Origin: Pseudovibrio sp. Ad37
GTDB taxonomy: Bacteria > Pseudomonadota > Alphaproteobacteria > Rhizobiales > Stappiaceae
Direction of reading: 5' to 3'
Length of the DNA stretch: 64,000 nucleotides
NCBI RefSeq assembly: GCF_001623075.1
Contig: NZ_LMCF01000215.1
Coordinates: 62,001 to 126,000, forward strand
In this document: one piece after another, positions 17,040 to 25,975 of the stretch
How positions within the stretch are numbered: position 1 is the first letter of the stretch
Layout of the letters: every line of letters begins with the position of its first letter
Made by a program: the position numbers and the translations under genes
Notes under the pieces: generated by a model
What the model was told of the DNA's origin: nothing
Databases searched by the model: none
The model's input: only the letters and a program-made list of their open reading frames with translations

Positions 17040-17884
17040 GCTATGCCCACCTCCTCTTCAACCTGATCGACTTCATCATCCTCAACCCCCAGATACGCCG
17101 CGATCACATGCGGATCGTTTTTGACGAACTCAGGAGAGCCATCAGAAATCTTCACGCCGTAATCCAGCACCACAACGTGGTCGGAGATTTCCATAACAAC
17201 AGACATGTCGTGCTCGATCAGAACAACCGAAGTGTCATGCTCTTTGCGGATGTATTGAAGCAGATTGTTCAGCTCCAGACTTTCTTTCGGGTTCAAACCA
17301 GCAGCTGGTTCGTCCAGACAAAGAAGTTCAGGGCCGGTACACATGGCACGGGCAATCTCCAACCGGCGCTGATCGCCGTAGGAAAGATCAGCCGCAGGTG
17401 CATCCGCACGATCAATCAGATCAATGCGTTCCAGCCAGTACTTGGCAGTTTCAATCGCGTCCACATTGGACTTTTTGTAACCACCAAGCCCCAGCAGACC
17501 ACCAATGGTCCAGTTGGAAGCAACCATCAGCGGATTGTGCTGTGCCACCATCAGGTTTTCCAGAATAGTCATACCGCCAAACAGACGGATGTTCTGGAAC
17601 GTACGGGCAACTTTCGCGTCCGCCGTAATTTTGAAGTCTGCCATCCGTTCCAAAAGATGCTTTTCACCATTGGAGCGGTTCATGACAAGACGGCCTTCAG
17701 TCGGCTTATAAAAACCGGTGATGCAGTTAAACACTGTGGTTTTACCCGCACCGTTCGGCCCGATCAGCGCAGTGATGTCACCACGCCCAATGTTGAAGCT
17801 CAGGTCGTTGATCGCCGTCAATCCGCCGAAGCGCATGGTCAGGTGCTCAACCTTCAGAACAGGGTTGTTGTCCCAGGTGCTCAT
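17036..17884 (-). CDS. livG: Branched-chain amino acid ABC transporter ATP-binding protein LivG
   Basis: 282-aa ABC ATPase with Walker A GPNGAGKTTVFN (about residue 40), signature DLSYGDQRRLEIARAM and Walker B LLCLDEPAAGLNP. The extra segment between Walker A and the signature, with ARTFQNIRLFGGMTILENL, is the LivG hallmark. Four-base overlaps with both livM upstream and livF downstream show tight operon coupling. The C-terminal tail is acidic (VEDDEVDQVEEEVG). Confidence 0.95.
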   Translation of the reverse strand: MSTWDNNPVLKVEHLTMRFGGLTAINDLSFNIGRGDITALIGPNGAGKTTVFNCITGFYKPTEGRLVMNRSNGEKHLLERMADFKITADAKVARTFQNIRLFGGMTILENLMVAQHNPLMVASNWTIGGLLGLGGYKKSNVDAIETAKYWLERIDLIDRADAPAADLSYGDQRRLEIARAMCTGPELLCLDEPAAGLNPKESLELNNLLQYIRKEHDTSVVLIEHDMSVVMEISDHVVVLDYGVKISDGSPEFVKNDPHVIAAYLGVEDDEVDQVEEEVGIA

Positions 17885-19215
17885 CCGTGGCCCTCCTGAA
17901 CGAGATCGGCAGAGATGCCCTTAGCGTTTCTGGAAAGCGCCACACTTGGCGTTCTGCTTGAGATCAATCCACGCGGTTTCCAAACCATGATAACCACCAT
18001 GATCATACCGAAGACAAGCATGCGGTATTCTTCAAACTCGCGGAAGAATTCAAAGCCACCGATCATCACAATCGCTGCAATCACCACGCCAATCTGTGAG
18101 CCAAGACCACCCAAAACCACAATCGCAAGAATGATCGCGGATTCAAGGAAGGTGAAACTCTCAGGAGAGATGAAGCCCTGACGCGTTGCAAAGAAAGACC
18201 CTGCAAAGCCAGCGAACATCGCACCAAGAGCAAAGGCTGTCAGTTTGGTATTCGTTGTGTTGATACCCAGTGCCCGACAAGCAATCTCATCTTCACGCAA
18301 AGCTTCCCATGCACGACCAATCGGCATCCGGCGCAAGCGCATGGTCACGAAGTTCGTGAACAAGGCCATTGCGAAGATGAGGTAGTACAGGAAGATGATG
18401 CGGTGAATACTGCTGTAATCCAGACCAAAGAAGCTTGCAAAACCATCTTCACCACGGGTAAATTCCAACCCGAAAAAGCTTGGTCGCGGAATACCGGAAA
18501 GACCATCTGGCCCGCCTGTAAACTGATACCAGTTCAGCAGCACAACACGAATAATCTCACCAAACGCAAGCGTCACAATGGCAAGATAGTCCCCTCGAAG
18601 CCTCAGAACCGGGAAACCGAGAATGACACCCCAGAACGCTGCCAGAATACCGGCGAGCGGCAGACAGAGCCAGAAGGAGAAACCGAAGTAATGCGCGAGC
18701 AATGCATAGGAGTAAGCTCCAACCGCATAAAACGCCACATAGCCCAGATCCAGCAATCCAGCCAGACCAACCACAATGTTCAGGCCCCAGCCCAACATCA
18801 CATAGGTCATCACCAGAATGGCCAGGTCAATATACTGACGCGACCCACGGGCACCAAGCCAGAACATCAACGCAAATGGAAGCGCAACAGCCAAAACGAC
18901 CAGGCCATATTTAAGCACATTAGAGGACCCCCCCCCCATTCCACCCTTTGGCAATAGGCCAGAAAGGTTGAGAGACGGCGGGTCTTCCCGTTTCCAGAAG
19001 AAGATGTTCATGGCGAGACGGCCAGCGAACACAACGAGCACTGCAACTGCAACCGCTAACCAGCGGTGTTCCAGAAACAGCTCCGCACCGCGGCCAGACG
19101 CCACATCAACGCGCAAACCAACCATGACACAGGCAAGGGCGAACGTAATAACCGCAGCACCCAAACTGTCTTTTACACTTGCAACAAGCAAGCTGTCTTT
19201 TTTTCTTGCTTGCAT
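17881..19215 (-). CDS. livM: Branched-chain amino acid ABC transporter permease LivM
   Basis: 444-aa inner-membrane permease, longer than the usual 300-360 aa because of an N-terminal extension with two extra hydrophobic segments and a linker; extended LivM forms are known in Rhizobiales. The core carries GLNIVVGLAGLLDLGYVAFY and GDYLAIVTLAFGEIIRVVLLN, family signatures. The linker is encoded by a run of ten G residues on the coding strand (C10 at 18928-18937) that specifies the KGGMGGGSS stretch; a slip there would break the gene. The start codon shares one base with the livH stop (TGATG). Confidence 0.93.
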   Translation of the reverse strand: MQARKKDSLLVASVKDSLGAAVITFALACVMVGLRVDVASGRGAELFLEHRWLAVAVAVLVVFAGRLAMNIFFWKREDPPSLNLSGLLPKGGMGGGSSNVLKYGLVVLAVALPFALMFWLGARGSRQYIDLAILVMTYVMLGWGLNIVVGLAGLLDLGYVAFYAVGAYSYALLAHYFGFSFWLCLPLAGILAAFWGVILGFPVLRLRGDYLAIVTLAFGEIIRVVLLNWYQFTGGPDGLSGIPRPSFFGLEFTRGEDGFASFFGLDYSSIHRIIFLYYLIFAMALFTNFVTMRLRRMPIGRAWEALREDEIACRALGINTTNTKLTAFALGAMFAGFAGSFFATRQGFISPESFTFLESAIILAIVVLGGLGSQIGVVIAAIVMIGGFEFFREFEEYRMLVFGMIMVVIMVWKPRGLISSRTPSVALSRNAKGISADLVQEGHG

Positions 19216-20150
19216 CAGACCTTCTCCACCTCAGGTTGGCCGAGAAGTCCTTCCGGCATAAAGATCAGAACAATCGCCAGGATCGAAAACGCGGCAACAT
19301 CTTTGTACTCAACGGAGAAGTAGCCAGACCAGAACGTCTCGATAAGCCCGATCAGCAATCCACCCAGCATTGCACCCGGCAGCGATCCGATTCCTCCCAG
19401 AACCGCAGCGGTAAAGGCCTTCACACCAGCCAGGAAGCCGATGTAAAAATCTACCACACCGTAATACAGCAGGAACATCAGACCTGCGACCGAAGCCAGA
19501 GACGCACCCATCACAAAGGTAAGAGAGATTGTGCGGTCAACATTCACACCCAGCAAGGACGCCATCTTCCGGTCCTGCTCACAAGCACGCTGAGAGCGGC
19601 CCAGATTGGTGTTGTTGATGAGATAAGTGAAGCCACCCATCAAAATGACCGTCGTCACAACAATCAGAATCTGGATGTAAGACAGGTTTACGATAAAGCC
19701 AGAACCATCTGCACCACCATCAGTCAGCTGAAAGCTGCCGGAAAAGAGAGGTTGCAATGGCTTGTTCTTAGCGCCTTGAGAAACCTGCACGAAGTTCTGA
19801 AGAGCAATTGATGCACCAATTGCAGTAATCAGCGGTGCAAGACGGAATGATCCGCGCAAAGGCCGATAGGCAATGCGCTCTACTGTCCACCCCCAAACAG
19901 CAGTCAAAGCCATGGCCACAACAAGAACGAGGGCCAGAGCCAAAATCAAAAGAAGCACCGGTGTAGCGGCTGTAATGCCAAGTGCAACAATTAGAATAAG
20001 GGCTACGAAAGATCCGACCATGAAGATATCGCCATGGGCGAAGTTAATCATGCCGATAATGCCATAGACCATTGTATAGCCAATGGCGATGAGACCATAA
20101 ATGGACCCAAGCGTCACACCATTGATAAGTTGTTGGAGAAAGTAATCCAT
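19215..20150 (-). CDS. livH: Branched-chain amino acid ABC transporter permease LivH
   Basis: 311-aa inner-membrane permease, first gene of the liv operon. It has about eight hydrophobic helices and the LivH signature near the N-terminus, LINGVTLGSIYGLIAIGYTM then GMINFAHGDIFM. Near the C-terminus, GIGSLPGAMLGGLLIGLIE is also typical. Together with LivM it forms the channel. The region upstream contains two inverted repeats and presumably the operon promoter. Confidence 0.95.
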   Translation of the reverse strand: MDYFLQQLINGVTLGSIYGLIAIGYTMVYGIIGMINFAHGDIFMVGSFVALILIVALGITAATPVLLLILALALVLVVAMALTAVWGWTVERIAYRPLRGSFRLAPLITAIGASIALQNFVQVSQGAKNKPLQPLFSGSFQLTDGGADGSGFIVNLSYIQILIVVTTVILMGGFTYLINNTNLGRSQRACEQDRKMASLLGVNVDRTISLTFVMGASLASVAGLMFLLYYGVVDFYIGFLAGVKAFTAAVLGGIGSLPGAMLGGLLIGLIETFWSGYFSVEYKDVAAFSILAIVLIFMPEGLLGQPEVEKV

Positions 20151-20791
20151 GTTTTATTTTGTTCCCCGCATGAGATCAGCTTTTAGTTGCTGTCCAGTCT
20201 GAATGCCTCCGAATTCAGACCCCGAATATTTTATGGTAAGCTGACCTGTAAGTATATTACCCATACTTATTAAGTCCGTATTTTGGAATTTTCCTATTCT
20301 TTATACGCGTCAGGCGCATTTTTATTTCATACAATCCAAAATCTAGACTTATTCCTACTCCCGACAATCCACTAGGACAGACTCTGAGACCAGAGCACCA
20401 CAACCCATACGTGAATTTTCCTCATCCGCAGAAAGCCTCTTTATTGTTCTGTAATATATCACAGCCAATATATACTGACCATATCCAGACAAAAACTGCA
20501 AGATGGTACCCAGGATTTTTTGAAGATTTCCCATTCGCCCGCACGTGGAGACTCTGCTGAGCCTTCTATTTTTAATGAAAATTCCAGAACAGCAAAACGC
20601 ACCCTTAAAACCAGAACATAGCCTCTGGTATATTAATCAGTTTTTCGCAGTAGAACTAGCTTTTCTCAGCAAATGGCTATAACTACTCTATTTCAAATAC
20701 CTGTCGTTATTGTGCGACTGAAAAGTACTAATGAATATTGTACAGTGTGAAACACAGATCATACCTGTGGGAATATCTTGGAACGAACTGG
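20151..20791. promoter_or_regulatory. Divergent control region between livH and a flavin reductase gene
   Basis: About 640 bases, AT-rich, with no credible gene. Upstream of livH lie two dyads: GTCTGAAT/ATTCAGAC at 20197-20220 (8-bp arms, 8-base gap) and TAAGTAT/ATACTTA at 20249-20269 (7-bp arms, 7-base gap). They are 47-119 bases before the livH start, so they may be leader hairpins or regulator sites. The rest shows nothing recognisable; no riboswitch consensus was found by eye. Confidence 0.45.
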
Positions 20792-21316
20792 ATGACGACA
20801 GCTTTAACCATGGCGCCAACTGAAAATACGAATAAAAGTCTCGACTCGCATGAATTTAGAGAGGCAATGAGTCGTTTAGGCGCTTCCGTTCATTTGCTGG
20901 CCAGTGCTGGCCCTGCTGGGCGCATTGGCGCAACCGTTTCATCTGTGTGTTCCGTCTCTGACGATCCCGCCACCTTGCTTGTCTGCCTCAACCGCAGCGC
21001 AAAGGTGAATCAGGTAGTCAAAGACAACGGCGTTTTCTGTATCAACACACTCATTCATGATCATACAGACTTGTCGAACGTCTTCGCTGGCCAGGGCGAC
21101 TTGCCAATGGAAGAGCGCTTCGCAAAAGGAAGCTGGGGCACCCTGGCAACAGGAAGTCCAGTTCTGGAAAGTGCACGTGTCAGTTTCGATTGTCATATCA
21201 AAGAAGTAACAGAAGTCGGCACCCATTCAGTTCTATTTGGTGAAGTGGTCGCTGCACGTCTGGGTGAATTTGCACCCGCTCTGATCTACCTCGACCGAAA
21301 TTACCACTCAGTCTAA
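20792..21316 (+). CDS. Flavin reductase domain protein (HpaC/RutF-like)
   Basis: 174 aa from ATG 20792, which has GGAA eight bases upstream; an open TTG 54 bases earlier gives an unlikely aromatic extension. The FMN-binding split-barrel pattern is present: FREAMSRLGASVHLLAS, then GATVSSVCSVSDDPATLLVC, LNRSAKVNQ, and FCINTLIHDHTDLSNVFAG. Such proteins use NAD(P)H to reduce FMN/FAD for a two-component monooxygenase. No monooxygenase gene is adjacent, so the partner is unknown. It is divergent from the liv operon. Confidence 0.85.
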   Translation: MTTALTMAPTENTNKSLDSHEFREAMSRLGASVHLLASAGPAGRIGATVSSVCSVSDDPATLLVCLNRSAKVNQVVKDNGVFCINTLIHDHTDLSNVFAGQGDLPMEERFAKGSWGTLATGSPVLESARVSFDCHIKEVTEVGTHSVLFGEVVAARLGEFAPALIYLDRNYHSV

Positions 21317-21506
21317 GGGTGTTCCCTATTCCAGTTTTCGCAATAGATTTATCTTGAAACAGGGACTTCGGACATATCTTTGCCCGAAAGGGCCTACAGA
21401 TTTTCAAATCAAGATATGCATAAAGACAATTAGTTAGAGTGTCCCTGCGATTTTTTCATCGCTAAGGCACTTCCTGTACGTTTTGATAATAAATTAGGGA
21501 AACACC

Positions 21507-22529
21507 ATGTCCCCAACACCGCGCAACCTGATCACCGATGTTCCGGGATTGAAGGTCGGCAATGCTCATTGCGAAAAGACCAAATCAGGTGTCACCGTTC
21601 TCATTCCCGACGAGCAAGCCGTTGCCTCCGTCGCCATCATGGGCGGCGCCCCCGGCACACGCGACGTTGCCTTGCTGGAGCCGGAGCAAACCGTCAATGC
21701 CATTGATGCGCTCGTCTTGTCAGGCGGCTCTGCATTCGGGCTGGATGCAGGCAGCGGTGCGCAGGTTCGACTGGCAGAACTCGGCAAAGGTTTCAGTGTT
21801 GGCAGTGCTGTCATTCCAATAACCCCCACAGCCATTCTATTCGACCTTCTCAATGGAGGGGATAAATCGTGGGGCAGAAATCCAGTCTATCGTGAAATGG
21901 GCATTGAGGCCGTCGACAATGCAGCCGACGAATTCGAACTCGGCACCGCAGGCGCAGGCTTCGGAGCAACCACCGCTGATCTGAAAGGCGGACTGGGCTC
22001 AGCCTCCCTCGCCCTCCCTCGCAGCGGCACCGTCGGCGCGCTGATCGCCGTCAACGCACTGGGCCGCACCACAATTGGCGACACGCCCTACTTCTGGGCA
22101 GCTCCAAGCGAACAGAACGAAGAATTCGGCGGACTGGGCTGGCCAACCGAAATGTCAGGTATGGACCGCACCGTGCAAACCAAGTTCACGCTCGGCACAA
22201 TCGACTTATCCCCGAACACAAACACCACCATCGGCGTTGTCGCAACTGACCTTATATTAACCAAGTCAGAAGCCAAACGGATTGCCACAGCCGCCCACGA
22301 CGGCTACGCCCGCGCCCTATGGCCAGCACACACACCAATGGACGGCGATCTGCTCTTCGTGATTTCTACCGGCAAACGAAAAATGCAGGAACCGATGGTC
22401 GAATTGCTGGAACTGGGCGCATACGCAGCTCAGACAGTCTCCCGTGCCATCGCCCGCGGAGTCTACTCAGCCTCAAAGTACCCGGGTGACACTGTACCAA
22501 CTTGGAAGTGTCAACACGGATCACGATAG
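21507..22529 (+). CDS. P1 family peptidase (DmpA-type aminopeptidase/amidase)
   Basis: 340-aa member of peptidase family P1 (L-aminopeptidase/D-esterase, DmpA). Marks are the N-terminal ITDVPGLKVGNAHCEKTKSG, VTVLIPDEQ, MGGAPGTRDVALLEPE, and LSGGSAFGLDAGSGAQVRL. The LPRSGTVGALIAVNALGRT segment is where self-processing into two chains usually occurs, so the mature enzyme is probably a heterodimer. No signal peptide, so cytosolic. Members cleave N-terminal residues or beta-peptides and act on amides; the substrate is unknown. A plus-strand terminator lies about 250 bases downstream. Confidence 0.88.
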   Translation: MSPTPRNLITDVPGLKVGNAHCEKTKSGVTVLIPDEQAVASVAIMGGAPGTRDVALLEPEQTVNAIDALVLSGGSAFGLDAGSGAQVRLAELGKGFSVGSAVIPITPTAILFDLLNGGDKSWGRNPVYREMGIEAVDNAADEFELGTAGAGFGATTADLKGGLGSASLALPRSGTVGALIAVNALGRTTIGDTPYFWAAPSEQNEEFGGLGWPTEMSGMDRTVQTKFTLGTIDLSPNTNTTIGVVATDLILTKSEAKRIATAAHDGYARALWPAHTPMDGDLLFVISTGKRKMQEPMVELLELGAYAAQTVSRAIARGVYSASKYPGDTVPTWKCQHGSR

Positions 22530-22675
22530 ATTTGAATTCCCTAATCCGCGATTTCCGTTAAGGTAATGATCCACATAGCAACGCGAACCAACGCACAAAA
22601 ACGCTAAATTGCGCAAAACAACGCAAATTCGCACAAAGTGCCTGATCAAGTTGTTGTGGGGAGTGCTGTAAAGGC

Positions 22676-22718
22676 AAAAAAGATGCGCCGCCTCTGGTGT
22701 TGGGGGCAGAGGCGACGC
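22676..22718 (-). terminator. Intrinsic terminator of the RND operon (reverse strand)
   Basis: Reverse-strand stem GCGTCGCCTCTG with CAGAGGCGGCGC (one mismatch), loop of 10 bases, followed by ATCTTTTTT. It lies about 100 bases after the RND gene stop and beyond the forward terminator at 22776-22812. Confidence 0.82.
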
Positions 22719-22775
22719 GGGGGAGCAAAGGACGGAGTGTGCGGTAAATATACGCCGCCCCTTGCTTTTCTCATG

Positions 22776-22812
22776 GGCCTTCCCGGTTTTAGGTAACCGG
22801 GAAGGCCTTTTT
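22776..22812 (+). terminator. Intrinsic terminator on the forward strand
   Basis: Perfect 13-bp stem GGCCTTCCCGGTT / AACCGGGAAGGCC with a 6-base loop, followed by TTTTT. It would end the P1 peptidase transcript and sits directly beside the stop codon of the convergent RND gene. Confidence 0.85.
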
Positions 22813-22813
22813 C

Positions 22814-25800
22814 TTAAGCCGGTTCCGGCTCAGCCTTCTGATCAACGGAAGGTTTTTCTTCCAGCTCTTTCAAAGACTTCTCTGCCTTACCTTTCCCTGC
22901 ACCCTCACCTGGATGGATGCGGTAAAAGATGATGAACAGCAGCGGAACAGCCAGCAATGTCAGCAGCGTCGCAAACGTCAGACCACCCATAATGGTCACA
23001 GACATACTCGCAAACATCGGATCAACAATCAGCGGAGCCATACCAAGGATCGTTGTGATCGCTGCCATAGACACCGGACGCAAACGAGAAACACTGGCAT
23101 TAACAACAGCTTCAAACCGGTCTCCACCATGCTCCAACTGCAGGTCGATCTCTTCCAGAAGCACGATCGCATTCTTGATCAACATACCTGACAGCGACAA
23201 CACACCAAGGATCGCCATGAAGTCGAGCGGCATACCTGTCCCAAGCAAACCAATCACAACACCGTTGATAGACATCGGTACGATCAGCCAGATGATGAGT
23301 GGTTCCCGCACCTTAGAGAACAGCAGGATGGAGATAACAATCATCACGAGGAAGGTAACAGGCACCTTACTGCCCAGCGACGCATTCGCATCCTGAGAGT
23401 TCTCGTACTCACCACCCCATTCCATGGAATACCCATCAGGAAGTGGAACACTTTCAATCGCACCCCGAATTCGAGCATGAGCAACCGACGCCAACTCATC
23501 CGGAGCACTCGCCCCAAGCACACTCAACGTCTTCACACGATCCCGACGACGGATCAAAGTATCTTCAGCTTCAGTAGAGATACCGGAAGTCACCTGATCA
23601 ATCGGCACATACTTGCGCTGCTGAGAGCTCCAAACCAGTGTGTTTATAAGGGCTTCAGACGCAGTCTCACCTTCGCCGCGCTTACGTTTCACGATGATCG
23701 GAATGTCTTCATCCAGATCACGATAGTCGCCAGCACGGATACCATCAGAGGTAAACTGAACCGCGGTTGAAAGGTCCTGTCTCGTGATGCCAGCAATACG
23801 CGCACGCTGCTCATCAAACTTCGGATGCATCACCAGCTCACGTTCACGCCAATCGGTACGAACATCACTCAAGCGATACTGAGGATCCTTGAAGATCTGG
23901 ATCATCTCTTCAGAGATAGCACGCAGAACGTCAGCATCTGGACCAGTAATACGAGCTTGAACATCAGCACCAGACGGCGGACCGAACACCAGACGCTCGG
24001 TGTACACTTGTCCCTGAGGTAACTCAGCAACACCGAACGCACGGATCTTCAATGCGAGATCATTAATGACATCAATGTTTTCAGTCCGGACAATAACCTG
24101 ACCATAGTTGGAGCTACCGTCCTGAGCTGAGTAAGTGAGCATAAAGCGGGTTGCACCCTGACCAATGAAGGAGTTGGTTGAAACGACACCTGGCAAAGAC
24201 AGGATCTCGTTTTCCAATTTCTCCATATCACGCGCAGTCGCATGAATGTCGGTACCATGCGGCAACCAGTAGTTCACGTAGAACAGCGGAGTAGAAGAGT
24301 TGGGGAAGAAGGAGTTTGCAACAAACTGGAAAGACCAGAAGCAAACCACAGTCACACCGATCAGAGCTGCCAGAGACAACCAACGCAGTTTCAGCGTCAG
24401 CACCAGGATCTTACGGAACATGGTGTACATGAAGCCGCGGTAAGGATCATGCTCATCACCGGAGATGGCAGCCATCTTGAAGAAGTACTTACCAAACAGC
24501 GGCGTAACGAGGATCGCAAACAACCAGGACATCAACAGGGAGATGCCAACCACAGCAAACAGCGAGAACATGAACTCACCGGTACTGTCACTGGAAAGAC
24601 CAATACCAGAGAATGCCATGATGCCGATGACAGTCGCCCCCAGAAGTGGCCACTTCGTCTGCTCAACAACGGTCGACGCAGCTTTGATAGGCCGCATACC
24701 GCGTTGCATGTTGATCATCATACCTTCGGCAACAACAATGGCGTTGTCCACCAACATACCCATGGCAATAACAAGCGCACCAAGCGAAATACGCTCAAGC
24801 TCAATACTGCCCAGCTTCATGATCAGGATCGTTGACAAAACAGTCAGCAACAGAACCGAGCCAACCACCACAGCAGCACGCCAGCCCATGAAGATGCCGA
24901 GCACTACAATCACGATGGAAACAGACATTACAAGGTTCCAAACAAAGGAACCAACGGCCTGATCAACCACTTTGTGCTGTTCGTAGATAGGGATGACTTC
25001 CATGCCAATAGGCAGGTTCGCACGCAAGTCATTCAGATGCGCTTCAACGTCTTGCCCAACGGCCACAACGTTTGTGTCTTCAACAGCAGCAACACCAAGG
25101 GTAACCGCACGCTGGCCATTATGACGAACCAGAACCTTCGGATTTTCAGGCTCTTGCACAGAAAGCGTTGCCACATCAGACAAACGAACCATCGCTGTAG
25201 AACCCGGATTACCGATCACGAGATCCTGGATACTACGGTAGCTGTCAAAGGCAGAAACTGTCGAGATACGAATGCGCAGATCACCGGATACGGTCGTACC
25301 GTTCGCCTGGATAGCGTTTTCCGCATTCAGCACATTCTGTACGTCTGCAATGGTAATTCCCAGCTGCGCCAACCGGTCCTGATCCATCGCAATGATGATC
25401 TCGTCCTCAGGCTCACCAAGAATAGAAACCTTAGCAACGTTATCGACAGTCAGCAGCTCACGGCGCAGCTCTTTCACGGTTTTACGGATATCCCGGTTGG
25501 AGTATCCATCAGCCGTCAGAGCATAGTACATGCCGAACACATCACCGAAGCTGTCATAAACAATCGGAGTGCGGACACCATTTGGCAGATTTGGCACTTC
25601 GTCGTTCACTTTACGACGCAGCTCATCCCACACCTGAGGCAGCTCAGTGCCATCATAGATGTCTTTCATTTCCACCTGAATACGGGAGAGACCCGGTTCA
25701 GAGGTACTACGAACTTCTTTCAGCTGAGGCATCTGCTGAATAGCACTTTCAAGCCGTTCAGTAACTTCTTCCTCAACTTCCGCAGCGCTGGCACCCGGAT

Positions 25801-25951
25801 AAGAGGTGATCACCTGCGCTTCTTTAATGGTGAATGCCGGATCTTCCAGTCGTCCAATGCCGCTCAGGGCCCAAATGCCTCCAAGAAGAGCAATCAGAAC
25901 AACCATCCAGACATTGACCGGCTTCTCGATCGAGTAGCGTGCAATATCCAT
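22814..25951 (-). CDS. RND efflux transporter permease
   Basis: 1045-aa inner-membrane proton-driven efflux pump of the hydrophobe/amphiphile RND group. It starts with MDIARYSIEKPVNVWMVV, an amphipathic helix and the first membrane segment. TM4 carries GMLVDNAIVVAEGM (about residue 400), with D-N where AcrB has D-D; TM10 has GMLIKNAIVLLEEID with the expected lysine. Two large periplasmic loops follow TM1 and TM7, giving the twelve-helix duplicated layout. The adaptor gene lies upstream (24-base gap) and a TetR regulator before it; no outer-membrane channel gene is here, so a TolC-like protein from elsewhere is expected. Substrates are unknown. Confidence 0.92.
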   Translation of the reverse strand: MDIARYSIEKPVNVWMVVLIALLGGIWALSGIGRLEDPAFTIKEAQVITSYPGASAAEVEEEVTERLESAIQQMPQLKEVRSTSEPGLSRIQVEMKDIYDGTELPQVWDELRRKVNDEVPNLPNGVRTPIVYDSFGDVFGMYYALTADGYSNRDIRKTVKELRRELLTVDNVAKVSILGEPEDEIIIAMDQDRLAQLGITIADVQNVLNAENAIQANGTTVSGDLRIRISTVSAFDSYRSIQDLVIGNPGSTAMVRLSDVATLSVQEPENPKVLVRHNGQRAVTLGVAAVEDTNVVAVGQDVEAHLNDLRANLPIGMEVIPIYEQHKVVDQAVGSFVWNLVMSVSIVIVVLGIFMGWRAAVVVGSVLLLTVLSTILIMKLGSIELERISLGALVIAMGMLVDNAIVVAEGMMINMQRGMRPIKAASTVVEQTKWPLLGATVIGIMAFSGIGLSSDSTGEFMFSLFAVVGISLLMSWLFAILVTPLFGKYFFKMAAISGDEHDPYRGFMYTMFRKILVLTLKLRWLSLAALIGVTVVCFWSFQFVANSFFPNSSTPLFYVNYWLPHGTDIHATARDMEKLENEILSLPGVVSTNSFIGQGATRFMLTYSAQDGSSNYGQVIVRTENIDVINDLALKIRAFGVAELPQGQVYTERLVFGPPSGADVQARITGPDADVLRAISEEMIQIFKDPQYRLSDVRTDWRERELVMHPKFDEQRARIAGITRQDLSTAVQFTSDGIRAGDYRDLDEDIPIIVKRKRGEGETASEALINTLVWSSQQRKYVPIDQVTSGISTEAEDTLIRRRDRVKTLSVLGASAPDELASVAHARIRGAIESVPLPDGYSMEWGGEYENSQDANASLGSKVPVTFLVMIVISILLFSKVREPLIIWLIVPMSINGVVIGLLGTGMPLDFMAILGVLSLSGMLIKNAIVLLEEIDLQLEHGGDRFEAVVNASVSRLRPVSMAAITTILGMAPLIVDPMFASMSVTIMGGLTFATLLTLLAVPLLFIIFYRIHPGEGAGKGKAEKSLKELEEKPSVDQKAEPEPA

Positions 25952-25975
25952 ATCAATAACTCCTAGACGCTACTC

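Noticed and set aside
17021-17899. 292-codon open frame opposite livG
   Set aside because: Antisense to a complete ABC ATPase with all motifs.
24974-25966. 330-codon open frame opposite the RND permease
   Set aside because: Antisense shadow; real protein is on the other strand with motifs.
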